DNA of 64,000 nt, from the NCBI GenBank assembly GCA_010405405.1, contig MU004232.1:131540-195539 (forward strand). The letters are read 5' to 3'. Below, one piece after another: positions 43,190-55,299 of the stretch; position 1 is the first letter of the stretch, and every line of letters begins with the position of its first letter. This stretch comes from Microthyrium microscopicum (taxonomy: Eukaryota; Ascomycota; Dothideomycetes; Microthyriales; Microthyriaceae). A program made the position numbers and the translations under genes. The notes beneath the pieces are model-generated. The model was given only the letters and a program-made list of their open reading frames with translations. It searched no databases and had not been told where the DNA came from.

Positions 43190-44191
43190 ATGGAAGAAGA
43201 TCGCGTTTGGCATGAGCCTGAAGTCATCGTCTATGGCAATCTCATCACACCAGGCATTCGATGCTCCGCCGAAGCATACGACTTGGCCAACCGGAAATGG
43301 TATCAACTCAATGTAGATTCCGAAGTAGACGACGATGAATGGATGTCCCAAGTTATCGAAGAATCTATACTAAGCTACTATCGAGAACACGGAACTCCGC
43401 CGTCTTTCAACGTGATCAATGCATCTCGAGTTAGCAGTATCAGAACTTTTGACACAAAACCAAACGAAGTAGTTGCTCGTCCGATCATAAAAAAGCTTCA
43501 CTACATAGAAGAAGAGAACTGTCTACCATCAACATCATTCAACGAACTAAAAGAAAAGCGCTACCTAGGTCGTGCAGTAGATCGTTGCCTCTGGAACGGT
43601 CACGACTGCGTGTTCAAACGAATCGAATTTGATGTTGATGTTAAACCTATCAGTAGAGAAATCACGACCCGAGAGTCATTGATCAAGGCACTTCAAGACA
43701 CAAGCTGTAAAGATATATTACAAACAATGCAGGAGATATTCCATGTCATACCCATCCTAGCCGTTGTTTTGGCGAAAGGAACGACGGACGATGTGGTTGG
43801 CATTTTGATGCCATTTGGCGGTCCCAGTCTTGAGGACCTAGCAAAAACATCAGCAGCACTTCCTCAACAGATCACTGTCCATCATCTCATAGAGCTTGTA
43901 AAAGGAGTTCGTGAGCTACAACGGGCAGGTGTACTTCATGGAGACATTAACGATCGGAATACACTGTTCATGTCTTCTGAAGAAGGCACCCAACAGCTTG
44001 TTCTGGTGGACTTGGGATCAATAGCACCAGAGTATCAAGGCGATGCAAATGCCCTTGGCGACCTGTCCCTCTGGATTATGGAACGATCCTCTTGGAGCAC
44101 CACTGAGAGATCAGCGGTGAAAAGGGCTACGGATCTCTTGCAAAATGGAGGCGACTTTGATAAAGCTTTGGAAGTGTTCCATATTGGTTGA
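43190..44191 (+). CDS. Protein-kinase-like fold protein, fungal lineage
   Basis: Single exon, 333 aa from ATG 43190 (MEEDRVWHEPEVIVYG); starting at 43040 instead would give 383 aa. The C-terminal two thirds resemble a protein-kinase-like fold: DCVFKRIEFDVDV (possible ATP Lys), LMPFGGPSLEDLA (hinge), GVLHGDINDRNTLF (catalytic loop with Asp and Asn) and LVLVDLGSIAPEYQG (DLG in place of DFG). The activation segment and C-lobe are short, as in small fungal kinase-like proteins (FunK1/RIO-like relatives). Whether it phosphorylates protein, a small molecule or nothing is open. It ends 52 bp from the Lon gene, tail to tail. Confidence 0.72.
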   Translation: MEEDRVWHEPEVIVYGNLITPGIRCSAEAYDLANRKWYQLNVDSEVDDDEWMSQVIEESILSYYREHGTPPSFNVINASRVSSIRTFDTKPNEVVARPIIKKLHYIEEENCLPSTSFNELKEKRYLGRAVDRCLWNGHDCVFKRIEFDVDVKPISREITTRESLIKALQDTSCKDILQTMQEIFHVIPILAVVLAKGTTDDVVGILMPFGGPSLEDLAKTSAALPQQITVHHLIELVKGVRELQRAGVLHGDINDRNTLFMSSEEGTQQLVLVDLGSIAPEYQGDANALGDLSLWIMERSSWSTTERSAVKRATDLLQNGGDFDKALEVFHIG

Positions 44192-44243
44192 TCAGACATA
44201 TCGAAACAATGCTATAAGGTTATTCTATCTACAAAGTCATCGT

Positions 44244-47085
44244 TTAAAGCCTACTATCGATGGCTGCCCAGCGGTCTTGGCCGGGCCAGTGTGCTCCAGG
44301 CCAAATGTGTCTCATGGCTTCCCAAATGTGACTAGATATCAATTAGCGATTGCGACCACAAACATTATGAAGTAGCTTACCTGACGTGAATGATCTCCAA
44401 TCCAGCCTTGACCTCATCCGGAAGATCTCTAGCGTCCTTGCGATTGCCAATCGGCAAGAGAACAGTCTTGACACCAGCTCGTAGAGCACCAATGAGCTTC
44501 TCCTTGATACCACCAACAGGTGTGACTTTGCCACGGAGACTAATCTCACCAGTCATGGCGATAGTTGGCGGTACAGCTCGTCCGCTGAAGAGACTTATAA
44601 GGGCAATAGTGTGTGCCAATCCAGCCGACGGGCCATCCTTGGGAATAGCACCACTTGGGCAATGGACGTGAATGCTTCGGTTCTTCATAATGTCCTCAGC
44701 AGGATCAGTGGTCAGGCCAAGCTCGAAAGCATGCGCCTTGACCCAAGTCAATGCAACCTCGACACTTTCCTTGAGGACATCGCCAAGTTTGCCAGTAAGC
44801 TGGACACGACCTTTGCCAGGCATGTCTGCAACTTCGATGAACAGGATGCTTCCCTGTCCCCCAGTAGAATATGCGACAAGACCGGTGACGATGCCTGGCC
44901 GACTTTCTGTAGCGGCGATCTCTTCATCGAAGCGTTCTATGCCAAGAATGTCATCTAGATCTTCAAGAGACACGCGAGGATTGAATTCCTTCTTCTCAGT
45001 TGAATCTTGAGATTCAGCGAATTCAACAGCTTTGGATCGGCAGACACTTCCAATTTCTCTTTCAAGATTTCGAACTCCGGATTCGCGGGTGTATGAGGTT
45101 ATGATCTTGTCCAGAACTATATCATCGATCTGAACTTGATCGGACCCAAGACCGTTTGTGGTGATTTGCTTGGGTATTAAATGTCTGGCAGCAATGTGAC
45201 GCTTCTCTAGCGTTGTGTAGCCGGTGAGATGGATCATTTCCATGCGGTCCAGCAAGGGGGCGGGTATTGTATCGAGGCTGTTTGCGGTTGCAATGAAGAG
45301 CACTCGACTCAGATCGATGGGGATATTGACATAATGATCCACGAAAGCGTGGTTCTGTTCGGGATCCAAAACCTCAAGCATTGCAGCAGATGGATCGCCG
45401 TGGAAGTTGGCCATGCCCAACTTGTCAATTTCGTCAAGTAGGACAACGGGATTTGCGACTCCCACTTTCTTCAAGCCATTTACAATGACGCCAGGCATGG
45501 CGGCCACGTACGTTCTCCGGTGACCTCGAATTTCTGCTTCATCGCGAACGCCTCCTAGAGATATTCTGTTGAACTTCCGTCCCAACGCGGCTGCTACTGA
45601 TCTGGCTAGACTTGTTTTGCCGGTTCCTGGAGGGCCAACCAGAAGCAGAATTGGTGCTTTGTCCAGCATTCTCTTCTTTTCTCGAATTCGAACTTCTTGT
45701 TCCGATGGTTCCGAAGTAATATTGATCTCATCCGCCTGATCTTCTTTGGTCTTGTCATTGCTGTTCAATTTGGCAATTTGAGAGTCCAGGTCAGCATTGA
45801 CTGCTTGTTTCAGCTTCAATACTGCAAGATATTCAAGTAACCGCTTCTTGATCTTCTCAAGCCCATAATGATCATCATCTAGCTGTTTTCGAGCTCGAGC
45901 GATGACTGTAGTATCCAGATGATCCTCAGTGACCTTGGACCATGGTATTTCGGATAATGTCTCCAAGTAATTTCGGCAAACTTGATATTCTGCTTGAGCT
46001 GGATTCATCTTTTGCAGTCGACCGAATTCACGGTTTACAACTTTGGTAGCTTCGGGAGTCAGACCGGCATCGTCTAGTCGCTTCTTGAGTTCTTCCAATT
46101 CGTTCGCGTCGTCCTGACCTTGTCCGCCTTGACCTCCCATTGGTGGCAATCCACTGATCGGTATCGGTGGGATGTTTCCACCGTTCAAGCGGCTGTGAAG
46201 CTTCTTCAACTTCTCCATATCAATTCCAGATACTGGGGAAGTGGTTGTGATGGTCACCACCCGACCCGGGTTTTGCAATTTTACGATTTGTTTTTGTAAT
46301 ATTTCAATCACCTTTTCCAACCTCGTAGAAACATCTAATGCGGCCAAAACTTGCAGCCTATCTTCGTGCTCGGCATCCAGAATGCTGACCATAAAGTCCG
46401 CAACTTCCGCAGCATCATTGGCATCTTTACGTGTGACATATGGTTCCAATCGTTTTGCTAATATAGGACTGATGCTCGCGTTTCGAGCTCCAGGTAGGAT
46501 AGAGGAGAGTCGGATCAGGGCTAGGTATTCCTTAGATAGTTGCTTGAGTTCGACAAAGCGTGCCTGCACGATAGGGTCGTTGGGATTGAATTCTACATCT
46601 TGTTAGCAAAGGACGGCGATCCATCAAATCCGCAACTCACCTGCTTCATGGACATCTTGGATCTGTGCCTCGTGGTAGGGAATCTTCTTGGTAATCTTCG
46701 TTATTTGGAAACGACTTATTCCTTCAACGATCAGAGAAAGCTCGCCTTGAACTCTACCCTGCACCCCAGTTATCTTTGCCAGAGTTCCGTATCCAAAAAG
46801 TTGTCTATCAGCATCTTGTATAGCAGATGGGTCCGATTCGCCTTCCGGTGCCGCTTCGATTAATCTCTTGCCATCGGGGCTCAGAAGATGGGAACCCAGC
46901 GGAACACATCCAATAACAATGGGATTATTACCACGAGGCGATGTAGAGATGCTATAAACGCGAGCAAGCAGTGCTGCAATGTCTGGACGGTATGCGATGG
47001 CGATTCGGAGAGTGACACCCGGAAGCAGTACTTGACCCTTCTGGAGGGGTATGACGGGTACGATCTTGGACTTGGATTTGCCCAT
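44244..47085 (-). CDS. Peroxisomal Lon protease
   Basis: ATP-dependent protease and chaperone for peroxisomal matrix quality control. Three exons: 47085-46641, 46592-44381 and 44331-44244, with introns of 48 and 49 nt. The protein is 914 aa. It starts [18 protein letters not shown] with no mitochondrial presequence. The N-domain (LON, PF02190) is followed by a Gly-rich linker ([11 protein letters not shown]), the AAA+ module (Walker [24 protein letters not shown]) and the protease domain with catalytic Ser in [12 protein letters not shown] and Lys in [13 protein letters not shown]. The last exon of 29 codons supplies WAAIDSRL at the extreme C-terminus: SRL is a PTS1 peroxisomal import signal and settles the compartment. 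Retaining the last intron ends the protein at IIHVR, without the PTS1. Confidence 0.95.
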
Positions 47086-47789
47086 GGTGACGGTGAGCGA
47101 ATGGAGAGCACAGGAGGAGCGGATAGGAGGACAGGTGGGTAGATGAAATATATTTGAAGTAGTTGGTTATTCTAGAATGATCTAGTGGTGAGGGTGGTGA
47201 TGAAGGGCTTGGCTTGGTAGAGGGTGAAGGCGCGAACCAACCTCGGTTGACTTTGCCTTCTGATCGAGTCTGACTTCGCGTGGCAACAGCCTTCTCCACC
47301 CAAATTCCACGCGACACCTTCAGTAATCCATCCAAGTATCGTTACATCTTGTCTTTTGCATATCAAGCCGACTAATGATCAGTAATCTCATCGTCAACTG
47401 ATGGCAGGGTACCTTTATACTGGTCCCTCAGCACGCGACTCGACAACACCTTCCAGATCACGAGAAATACCGCCAGGTTTACCAGTTAAGAGCACGGATA
47501 CATGTTCAAACCCTACGGTCCAAGGGTCTCTACCATAATATATCTCCAGGTTTGCGCTCGGAGCAATATGGATCATTCTTCTTATAAGCATTCATCTGGT
47601 AGTCACAGCGTCTCAACATCTGACGTACTGATTAAAGCTTCATTGGCTATACACTAACTAAAGTACATTCATAATTACTACATCCGGCTCTTTTTTCCAG
47701 TCATTATTCTCATGTCTACCCCCAACAAAATTGTAAAACCTGAAAGTTGTTTGTGGTAGCAGAACATAATTTGCGCTTCTTGGATGGGT
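47086..47789. other. Intergenic between Lon and hydrophobin genes
   Basis: It holds the Lon promoter and 5' UTR and the hydrophobin 3' UTR. No gene or element was recognised. Confidence 0.5.
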
Positions 47790-48179
47790 CTATGTTCCAA
47801 CTGGTGCTCCGCAAATCAAGTCTTGGCCAAGCTATGAATTGTCAGTGGACTAAATCACTTTTCAAAGAAGGTTCAACATACAATGGGGATAGCACAGCAG
47901 CGAGCGCGTTGTCCGATAGCAGCGCAGATGGACACGAAGTTGGTGCTGTTGGTTGGGACTTGAGGAGCTGCATTGAAGTTAGCACGATTCCATCTGAACA
48001 TCGAGCATGAACATACGATTGGCGCAGTCAAGATCAGCCAGTCCAAGAACGTCAGTGGCACAACATTGAGTTGTTCCAGTGAGTCCGCTGCATAGCGGAA
48101 CTGCTGCTTGTCGTGCAACAAGTGGTGAGCAGCTGGCGAGGCCGACGGCGACGATAGTGGCAGTGATGGAGAGCTTCAT
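47790..48179 (-). CDS. Class II hydrophobin
   Basis: Small secreted amphipathic protein that coats hyphae and spores. Three exons: 48179-48017, 47967-47882 and 47831-47790, with introns of 49 and 50 nt. The protein is 96 aa. The signal peptide is MKLSITATIVAVGLASCSP, with a VAR processing-like site. The eight Cys have class II spacing: C-8-CC-11-C-16-C-8-CC-10-C, from PLCSGLTGTTQCC through NFVSICAAIGQRARCCAIPI to LGQDLICGAPVGT. The last exon supplies the eighth Cys, which confirms the second splice. The gene lies next to the hAT island, whose left end is about 1 kb upstream of its ATG. Confidence 0.96.
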
Positions 48180-49164
48180 GTTTGTAAGTTGAAAAGGTTC
48201 GGTAGTAGTTTGCTGATCAGTGAATATAATAGATGAATTGGATTTGTGGTTTGGTCCAATTGGTAGAAGATCGTGCTCTTCTTATAGACATCAGACTCTT
48301 CTCTTAGAACCAGCAAGTCGGTCATTGAGAAATCAGGTTTCCAACAATGCGATCATTTTCAAGCAACATGCTGACGATCAATCGATCACAAACGAAAGAG
48401 CTATCAAGGGGCCTGACCGAATCATGCCAGTCACCTTGGGAAGAAGACGAACACGGCGTCGATCAGTATCAAAAGTGAATATATCATTGGACAGAAGCCA
48501 AGTCGTATAGTCCATTTCCAGGTTTGACAGGCTTGAAGGACTAGGACCACGTCACAGTGCCATCCTTGAAGTATTCGAGTGTGCTATAAGGCGTTCAAGT
48601 TATAGAGATCACATTCATGATGGGGCTGAAATGGCACTATCAATGTGCGACTGGGCGGCTTTGGATACTATCAAAGTGTATGGCTCATTTCTTTCGAAGC
48701 CAAGAGCATACGTCAGTTGTTCAAAGTAAGTGCGACGTTCAAATAATGCCTCGAAGATGCTTTGACGATAGACCGACTGGACTCGCGAAGATTACCCATG
48801 TGGCTATTGACTAAGTGGCAGCTCAATTGTCCGTTCGGACCAGTCAAACAGCCACACTGACAACCACTGCCACGTTTATCATGAGGCGAACAACGAGGAG
48901 ACCGTTGGATCGGCAGTGAAGCTAGTAACCGCTCCCAATGGTATTCGTTCTAAATTCAACAAAGTAAGGAACAGGCCGAGCGTAAGGCTGGAAATGTAGG
49001 GGTGCACAGTATACACCGTTAAGTTTTTGAATATCCCTAGTAACCACCATGACGCCGACTTCACGATTGCCACCACAAGGTAGGAATTATGACGTGCGAA
49101 ACATTGGGGCGTATGGGTAAATAACAAGCTAGACGAGATTCAAGGGGTGCATCTAGACCTGGAT
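48180..49164. other. Hydrophobin upstream region
   Basis: No gene is supported; short frames at 48220-48510, 48617-48814 and 48879-49127 carry no motif. Composition is normal until the transposon edge at about 49165. Confidence 0.5.
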
Positions 49165-49187
49165 GTATGCTAGGGCATGGGTTGGGT
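49165..49187 (+). repeat. Left terminal inverted repeat of the hAT element
   Basis: It starts GTATGCTAGGGCATGGGTTG. Its counterpart is the complement of 58706-58728, which starts GTATGTTAGGGCATAGGTTA. The differences are C/T or G/A only. Confidence 0.75.
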
Positions 49188-50100
49188 TAGGTTGGGTATA
49201 GGTTTCTCTAAATATTTTTATAACTTACGTAGGTTAGGTTTTAGAAATATTATAACTTAATTTAAATAGGTTAGGTTTCTATAGGTCTAGCCTATAGGTT
49301 ATATTTATTAATAGATAATTTAAATAAAGAATTAATATTATATAATTTAGGTTAATTTAAAAAGTTTAGTATAGTATTTAATAATTATATTTTACTACTA
49401 TTTTTTTAGTAAGTTATAAAAGTATTAATTAAGATTTAGAATTAGTTTATTAGTTCTATTATTTATAAATAATTATATAACTATAATTCTTTTTCTATTT
49501 CTTAAAGTTTACTAGTTCTAATTACCTTTTTATAATAAAGTTACTAGTTAATTTTAAATACTTATTTAATAGTTTATAACTTAGCTAGTATATAGAGCTT
49601 TTACTAAGTTTATATTCTTTTATTAAATTATTACTCTCTTTATATAAATTATATAAAGATTAGCATTTATAAAAATTAATAACTTATAATTTAGAAAATA
49701 GAGGTATAACTTACTTTTAAAGTATATAATAAGATAAGCTTTTATTAATTCTTATAGATATTAAATTATACTACTTTACTAATATATATTTAGATTTATT
49801 AAACTACTATTATTATTAGAAGTTTCTTAGAACGTAATATAAATCTTATAAACTAATCTTATAAATAATATTTTAGAAATTAAAAGATTATAAGCTTTTT
49901 AAATTTAGTAGATTTTATATAGAGCTTTTATTAGTATTATAGTTAATATTTATAAAAAAAATAGAGTATATAAAACTTATTATTAGGTTTAGTATATTAA
50001 GGTATATAATAATAAGTATTTTATTAGTTATAATAGTTTCTATAAGTTAAAGCTTTTTTATAATAGTTTTTATAAGCTATAGTTAAGTTTTATTAGTACT

Positions 50101-50345
50101 AAGGAGTTAGTTATTAGTATAAAGTAGTTTATTAAAGTTATTATTAATATATAGAAGTTTATAAAGGTTATAGTTAAGTTAGAGTAGTTTATAGAAGTAG
50201 TATAAAAAAGTTTAAAGGTTATAAAAGTTACTATTAGGTTAGAGTAATTTATAGAGGATTTATAAAGAGATTTAAAGATTATAAAAGTTATTATTAAGTT
50301 AGAGTAGTTTATAGAGGTTATATAAAAAGATTTAAAATATTATAA
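50101..50345 (+). repeat. 60-bp tandem repeat array, about four copies
   Basis: The period is exactly 60 bp from 50161 on, with a more diverged copy before it and a partial one after. Read in one plus frame, each unit is a 20-residue heptad-like stretch (FIEDL, RDLKIIKVIIKLE) interrupted by TAG/TAA at sites where CAG/CAA is expected. It looks like a decayed coiled-coil protein inside the transposon island. Confidence 0.75.
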
Positions 50346-53300
50346 AGTTCGTTAAAGTTTAGAAAAGTATAAAAAAAAGAGAATTAAGGTTATTTAGGTA
50401 TATTATAGTAGTAATAAAGCTTTTTAAGGTAGTAAAGGTTTAGATAGTAAAAGTAAAAGGAACTTAGAGATTTTAAAGAAGTAAAAAGAGTTAAAGAAAG
50501 AAGAATAAATAAATCTTTTAAAAATATAAAAAGTAAGCTTATTACTTATTAAAAATTATTTTTTAATATTCTTTTATAAGAAGAGAATATTTAGAGTATT
50601 AAACTAGTATAATTTAAAACTTTAAAAGCTTAACTAATTAAAAAGAATAAAATAATAAAGAAGAGTAAATAATAGTAAAGCTAACTTAAAATAATAAGAA
50701 TATTATAATCTAGTATTAAAATTAATATATTTTAGAAAGTATTATTTAGAAGACTATATATATATACTACTTTATATTACTTATATACTTTAACTTCTTT
50801 TATATACTTTCTTTTAATTAATAATAATAATTCTTATACTTTTTTTATTAGTCTTAGTTTTAGTTTTTTAGCCTAATTAATACTTATTTAACTTTCTAAA
50901 ACTTTATTCTTTTAGTATAAGTACTAAGGAGCTTATAAATTAATTATTTTAAAATTCTTACGTAATTAAGAATTATACTTATTATATTAATCTTAATAGC
51001 TACGTTATAGAATATAATTACCTTAAAAAGAATAATAATACCTATATTAATTATAAAAATAATAAAAAATATAAGACTATAGAATATTAAGAAGCTTTTA
51101 AAGACTAACGTATTACTATTCTTACTATTTATATAAGACTTTTTAGATAAAAGTAGTATATACTTTTTTATTATTAAATTTTCTTTATTAATTTCTCTTA
51201 GTATTAATATTAGTAAATTTATAGAATTACTTAGTTAGAAACCTAAGCGTACTACTTATTAAATTAGACTATATTTTACTATTATTACTTTATTAGCTTA
51301 TTATTAAGAATTAATAAAAATAAAGTATAAGAAGTCTAAGTAGCATAATATATATATTAATATTAATAAAAGCGTTACTTATAATTATAATATTATTATT
51401 AGCTATATTATTTTTAAGAAGACTTCTTAAATTACTTTTAATCTAAAATTTTATTAACTCTTCTATAAGTATAGTTACTAAGAGTATAATTTATAAATTT
51501 TATTTTTCTTTTAAGTTAACTTTACTTATAGATAGTAAGAAGCTATTTATAACGTTTTCTTTATTAGTTATATTATTAGAGATTTAGCTAATAAGGAAAC
51601 TAGCCTTATTAAAGACTATTACTATTTTTAGATTCTTATTTTTATAAAAACTCTTAATATAAGTTTTTTATATTTAATATATATAAATTTAATTAATATT
51701 ATATAAGAAACACTTTTTAGACTTTACTAAATTACGTACTATAAAGAATTAGAAGAAGGATTAAGAGTTAGTAGACTTTAACTATAAATATTAGCTATTA
51801 ACTTATATTTAGAAGAAACTTTTAAAATTATTTTATAAAGTAATTATAAAATATAATAAAGCTAATATTAAAATTAATACTAATAAATTTTTAGACTTAT
51901 TATAAATATAGTAGTTACTCTTTTAGTACTAGTCTTATTTTTATTAAAATAAAGTAAGAAGTAATTATAAATTTAATAACTTAGTATTCTAATTTTTAAG
52001 AAAAGATACTATTTAATAAGGCAATTTAGGAGATAAAGGATTAAGAAGTTTAAGAGACTAATAGTTTATTTACTTTAAAGCTTTAGAAAGAGGCTTAGAA
52101 ATTAGTATAAAAGATATTAATAAAGTTTAAAAAGTTAGTAGTAGAGATTTACTTATATTTAGCTTTAAGTATAAAATTCTTTCTAGTTTTTTTAGTAGAT
52201 ATAAGTTAATTTATTATAACTAATACTTAATTTAGATAGAATAAGAATACTTATTAATTAGTATTAGCTTTAGTTAGAGTTCTAAGAAATAATATTTTTT
52301 TAATAAAGTATAATTAAATATTAATTAAAAAATAAGATTATAAATATAGTACTATTTAAAGTATTAAAATACTAAAATAGAACTATTTATTCTAACTTAT
52401 ATAAATCTAACTTACTATTTTTAACTTTATAATCCTAATATAATAAGTAGTTAAGCTCTAATATAAATAGTTATATTTTCTAATTATTTATTATTAGCTT
52501 TAATTAAAGACGCTAGTTCTATTTTAAAAGCTAAGATCTTTAATTTATAAGCTATATTATAAATTTATACTACTCTTATTAGCTATAAGTCTTTAACTTA
52601 TTACTATAAGTTTCTTTTATATAGTTAGATTAATAAGATAGAAATATAATAATTTCTTTTATAACTTCTTAAGCTACTTTTTTATTTTATAGACTTTTTT
52701 CTTATATTTTAAATATCTATTTATTAAGAGATTACTTTAAAAACGTATTAGTATAAATAACTTAGTTTAAATCTAAGCTTTTAGTTATTTAAGAAAAAGA
52801 GTATATATAAATAGTATTAGTAGTAAGTAATAATTAAGCCTAAAAAGAATTATTTTATAAATATAATAAAATCTTTATTATAACTTAAATATAGTATTAA
52901 TAATAAGTTAGTATTAGTAAAGTTAACTTAATAGTTTATAAAACTTTTAATATAATATAAATAAATATTTCTTTAAAATATAGAATATTAGTAGTTTATT
53001 AATTATATATTTTTTTCTTTATTACTAATATTATTATTTATAAGGAATATTAGCAAAAAAAATAACTTAAATAATAATATTTATTTAATAATACTAGAGA
53101 TATATAAAGAATAAGAATAAAAAGTTATAAAATAGATAATAAGAGTTTTATAGTTTATTTTTATTAGTAAAGAAAAGGTAGATAGAGAGAGGATAAAAAG
53201 ATAAGATTATAAATAAATAAAAAGAAAGTAATAAAGATAGGCGTAGAGATTATAAAGAATTTAAGATTAAAAGAGAAATTCTAAGGAGTAAATAAATAAA

Positions 53301-55299
53301 GTTAAGAAGAATATAGTTACGTTAAAATAATAAAATAAGCTAGAGTAATATAATAAAAATTAATAAAGTATAGATTATATAGTAATTAATTAAAAGGAGT
53401 AAATAACTTAATAGAGTAAGTTATAAAATAATTTATAGCTTATAATAAATAAAAATATTTAGAATATTAGCTTTTAACTTAGTAAAACTTAGTTTAAACT
53501 AATAAGAAAAGAATACTATAATAAATAAATATTTTAGAAGGTAGAAGCTATAATAAACTTCTTAGATTTTAATTAATATTTTTATAACTTTTTAAAACTT
53601 AGCCTTAATAGTAGCTTAATATTAGTATAAAGTTTAGTACGCTTTAATTATAAAATGCTAGTCTTAATAAGTTTTATTATTTCTAACTTCTTATAATAAA
53701 TTATTTATATATTATTACTAAATATAATTATACTTTAAGACTATAACTCTAAACTCTTTAAGTCTATATAACTTTTTAATCTTTATAAGTTTATTTAAGT
53801 TATAATATTAACTTTACTTTTTACTTTAAATTTTACTTATTATTATTTTTTTATCTTTTTTTCTTTACTAAATTTTTAGTAGTATTTATATTTATTTTAC
53901 TATTCTTTTAAGTAGTAAATCTTAAGAATAAATTATAGTAGAAGTTATCTTACTATATTAGGCAAACTCTTACTATTATAATTATATACTTTTATATAAT
54001 AAACTTTAAAAAATTTATTATAAATATTTCTAGTTAGCGTAAATAGTATAAATTTAAATTACTATAATAATAATAATATTATTTATGCTTCTTACTATTA
54101 ATATCTATACTTATTTACTTTTTAAGATTATAGTTCTAAAACTTTCTATATAAAAGCGCTATATAATCTATAAGTAGCTAATTATTATTTTTTAATAAAT
54201 ATTTTAGTAATAATGCTTCTTAAATAGCTATTAATAATAGTTATAATTTTTTCTAGTAGTATAACCTTTATAATTAAAGATAATTAAGGTAAAGAGTACC
54301 TTAGTTACTTATTTTTAGCTTTATAATTATTTTTAGATTAAAATATTCTTTACTATTTAATTATTATTTAGATATAAAGATATAAGTAGGTTAATTTAGA
54401 TAGTATTTTTTATTACTATAATAAAGAAAATATAATAGAGATTAATTAGTATATTATCTTTTTAAATTAAGTATAGAGATTAATAGGCTATTAAGATATT
54501 CTTACTTTAAGGTTTAAACATTATATTAAGTAGTATAATAAAGTTAATAGTAGAAATAATTTTTAGATTTAGTACGTTTTATATAGCGTATTATAACTAC
54601 TTAAGTAGAACTAGTATTACTTTTTAGTAAATATATTAGTTAAAAAAGATAAGATAGCTAACTACTAGTAATAATTAAATTAAGTATAGATTATATAAAG
54701 AAATAACTTTATAAATCTCTAGTTTATAGAATTACTTTTAGAGAAAGAAGATTAGGTTAAGTAGTTCTAAGAAGGACTAAAAAATATAATAAATTAAGAA
54801 AAAGTTTAATAGCGTAGTAATATAAAAGGTTAAAAGAAGAAATACGTTATATTAGTTATTTCTTAAATTACTAAATTAGTTAAATTAGCGTAATTAAGAA
54901 GTAGATAATTAAAATATAGAGTATAATTAATTAATATTAAAAGAGAAGGAAAGATAAATAAAAGTTTCTATAAATAGTATTATAAGATAATATAAATAGT
55001 ACTAGATTTCTAATTAATACTTTTTTAATTTACTAATTTTATTTCTTTAGAACTTTAGGTTTTTTTAATAAAGTTAACGCTACCTTAAATTATATTTTTT
55101 TTTACTTTTACTTCTAATTCCTTTATATTTAGAGCTAGCTTAATAACTTCCTTCTTATTATTATAATCTACTATTTAAGATAGAGGTACTATTACTAATA
55201 GTATTATCTTAAATTCTCCTATTAGCATATTACCTTTTAGCCTATTAGTACCTATCTCTCCTATTTTTAGTATAATATTTAAAGTATTAGAAGAATTTA

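Noticed and set aside
49171-49270. TTAGGG-like and GGTTAGGT motifs at the island ends, suggesting telomeric repeats
   Set aside because: Not a regular TTAGGG array; they form part of the inverted ends of the transposon, and unique genes flank both sides.
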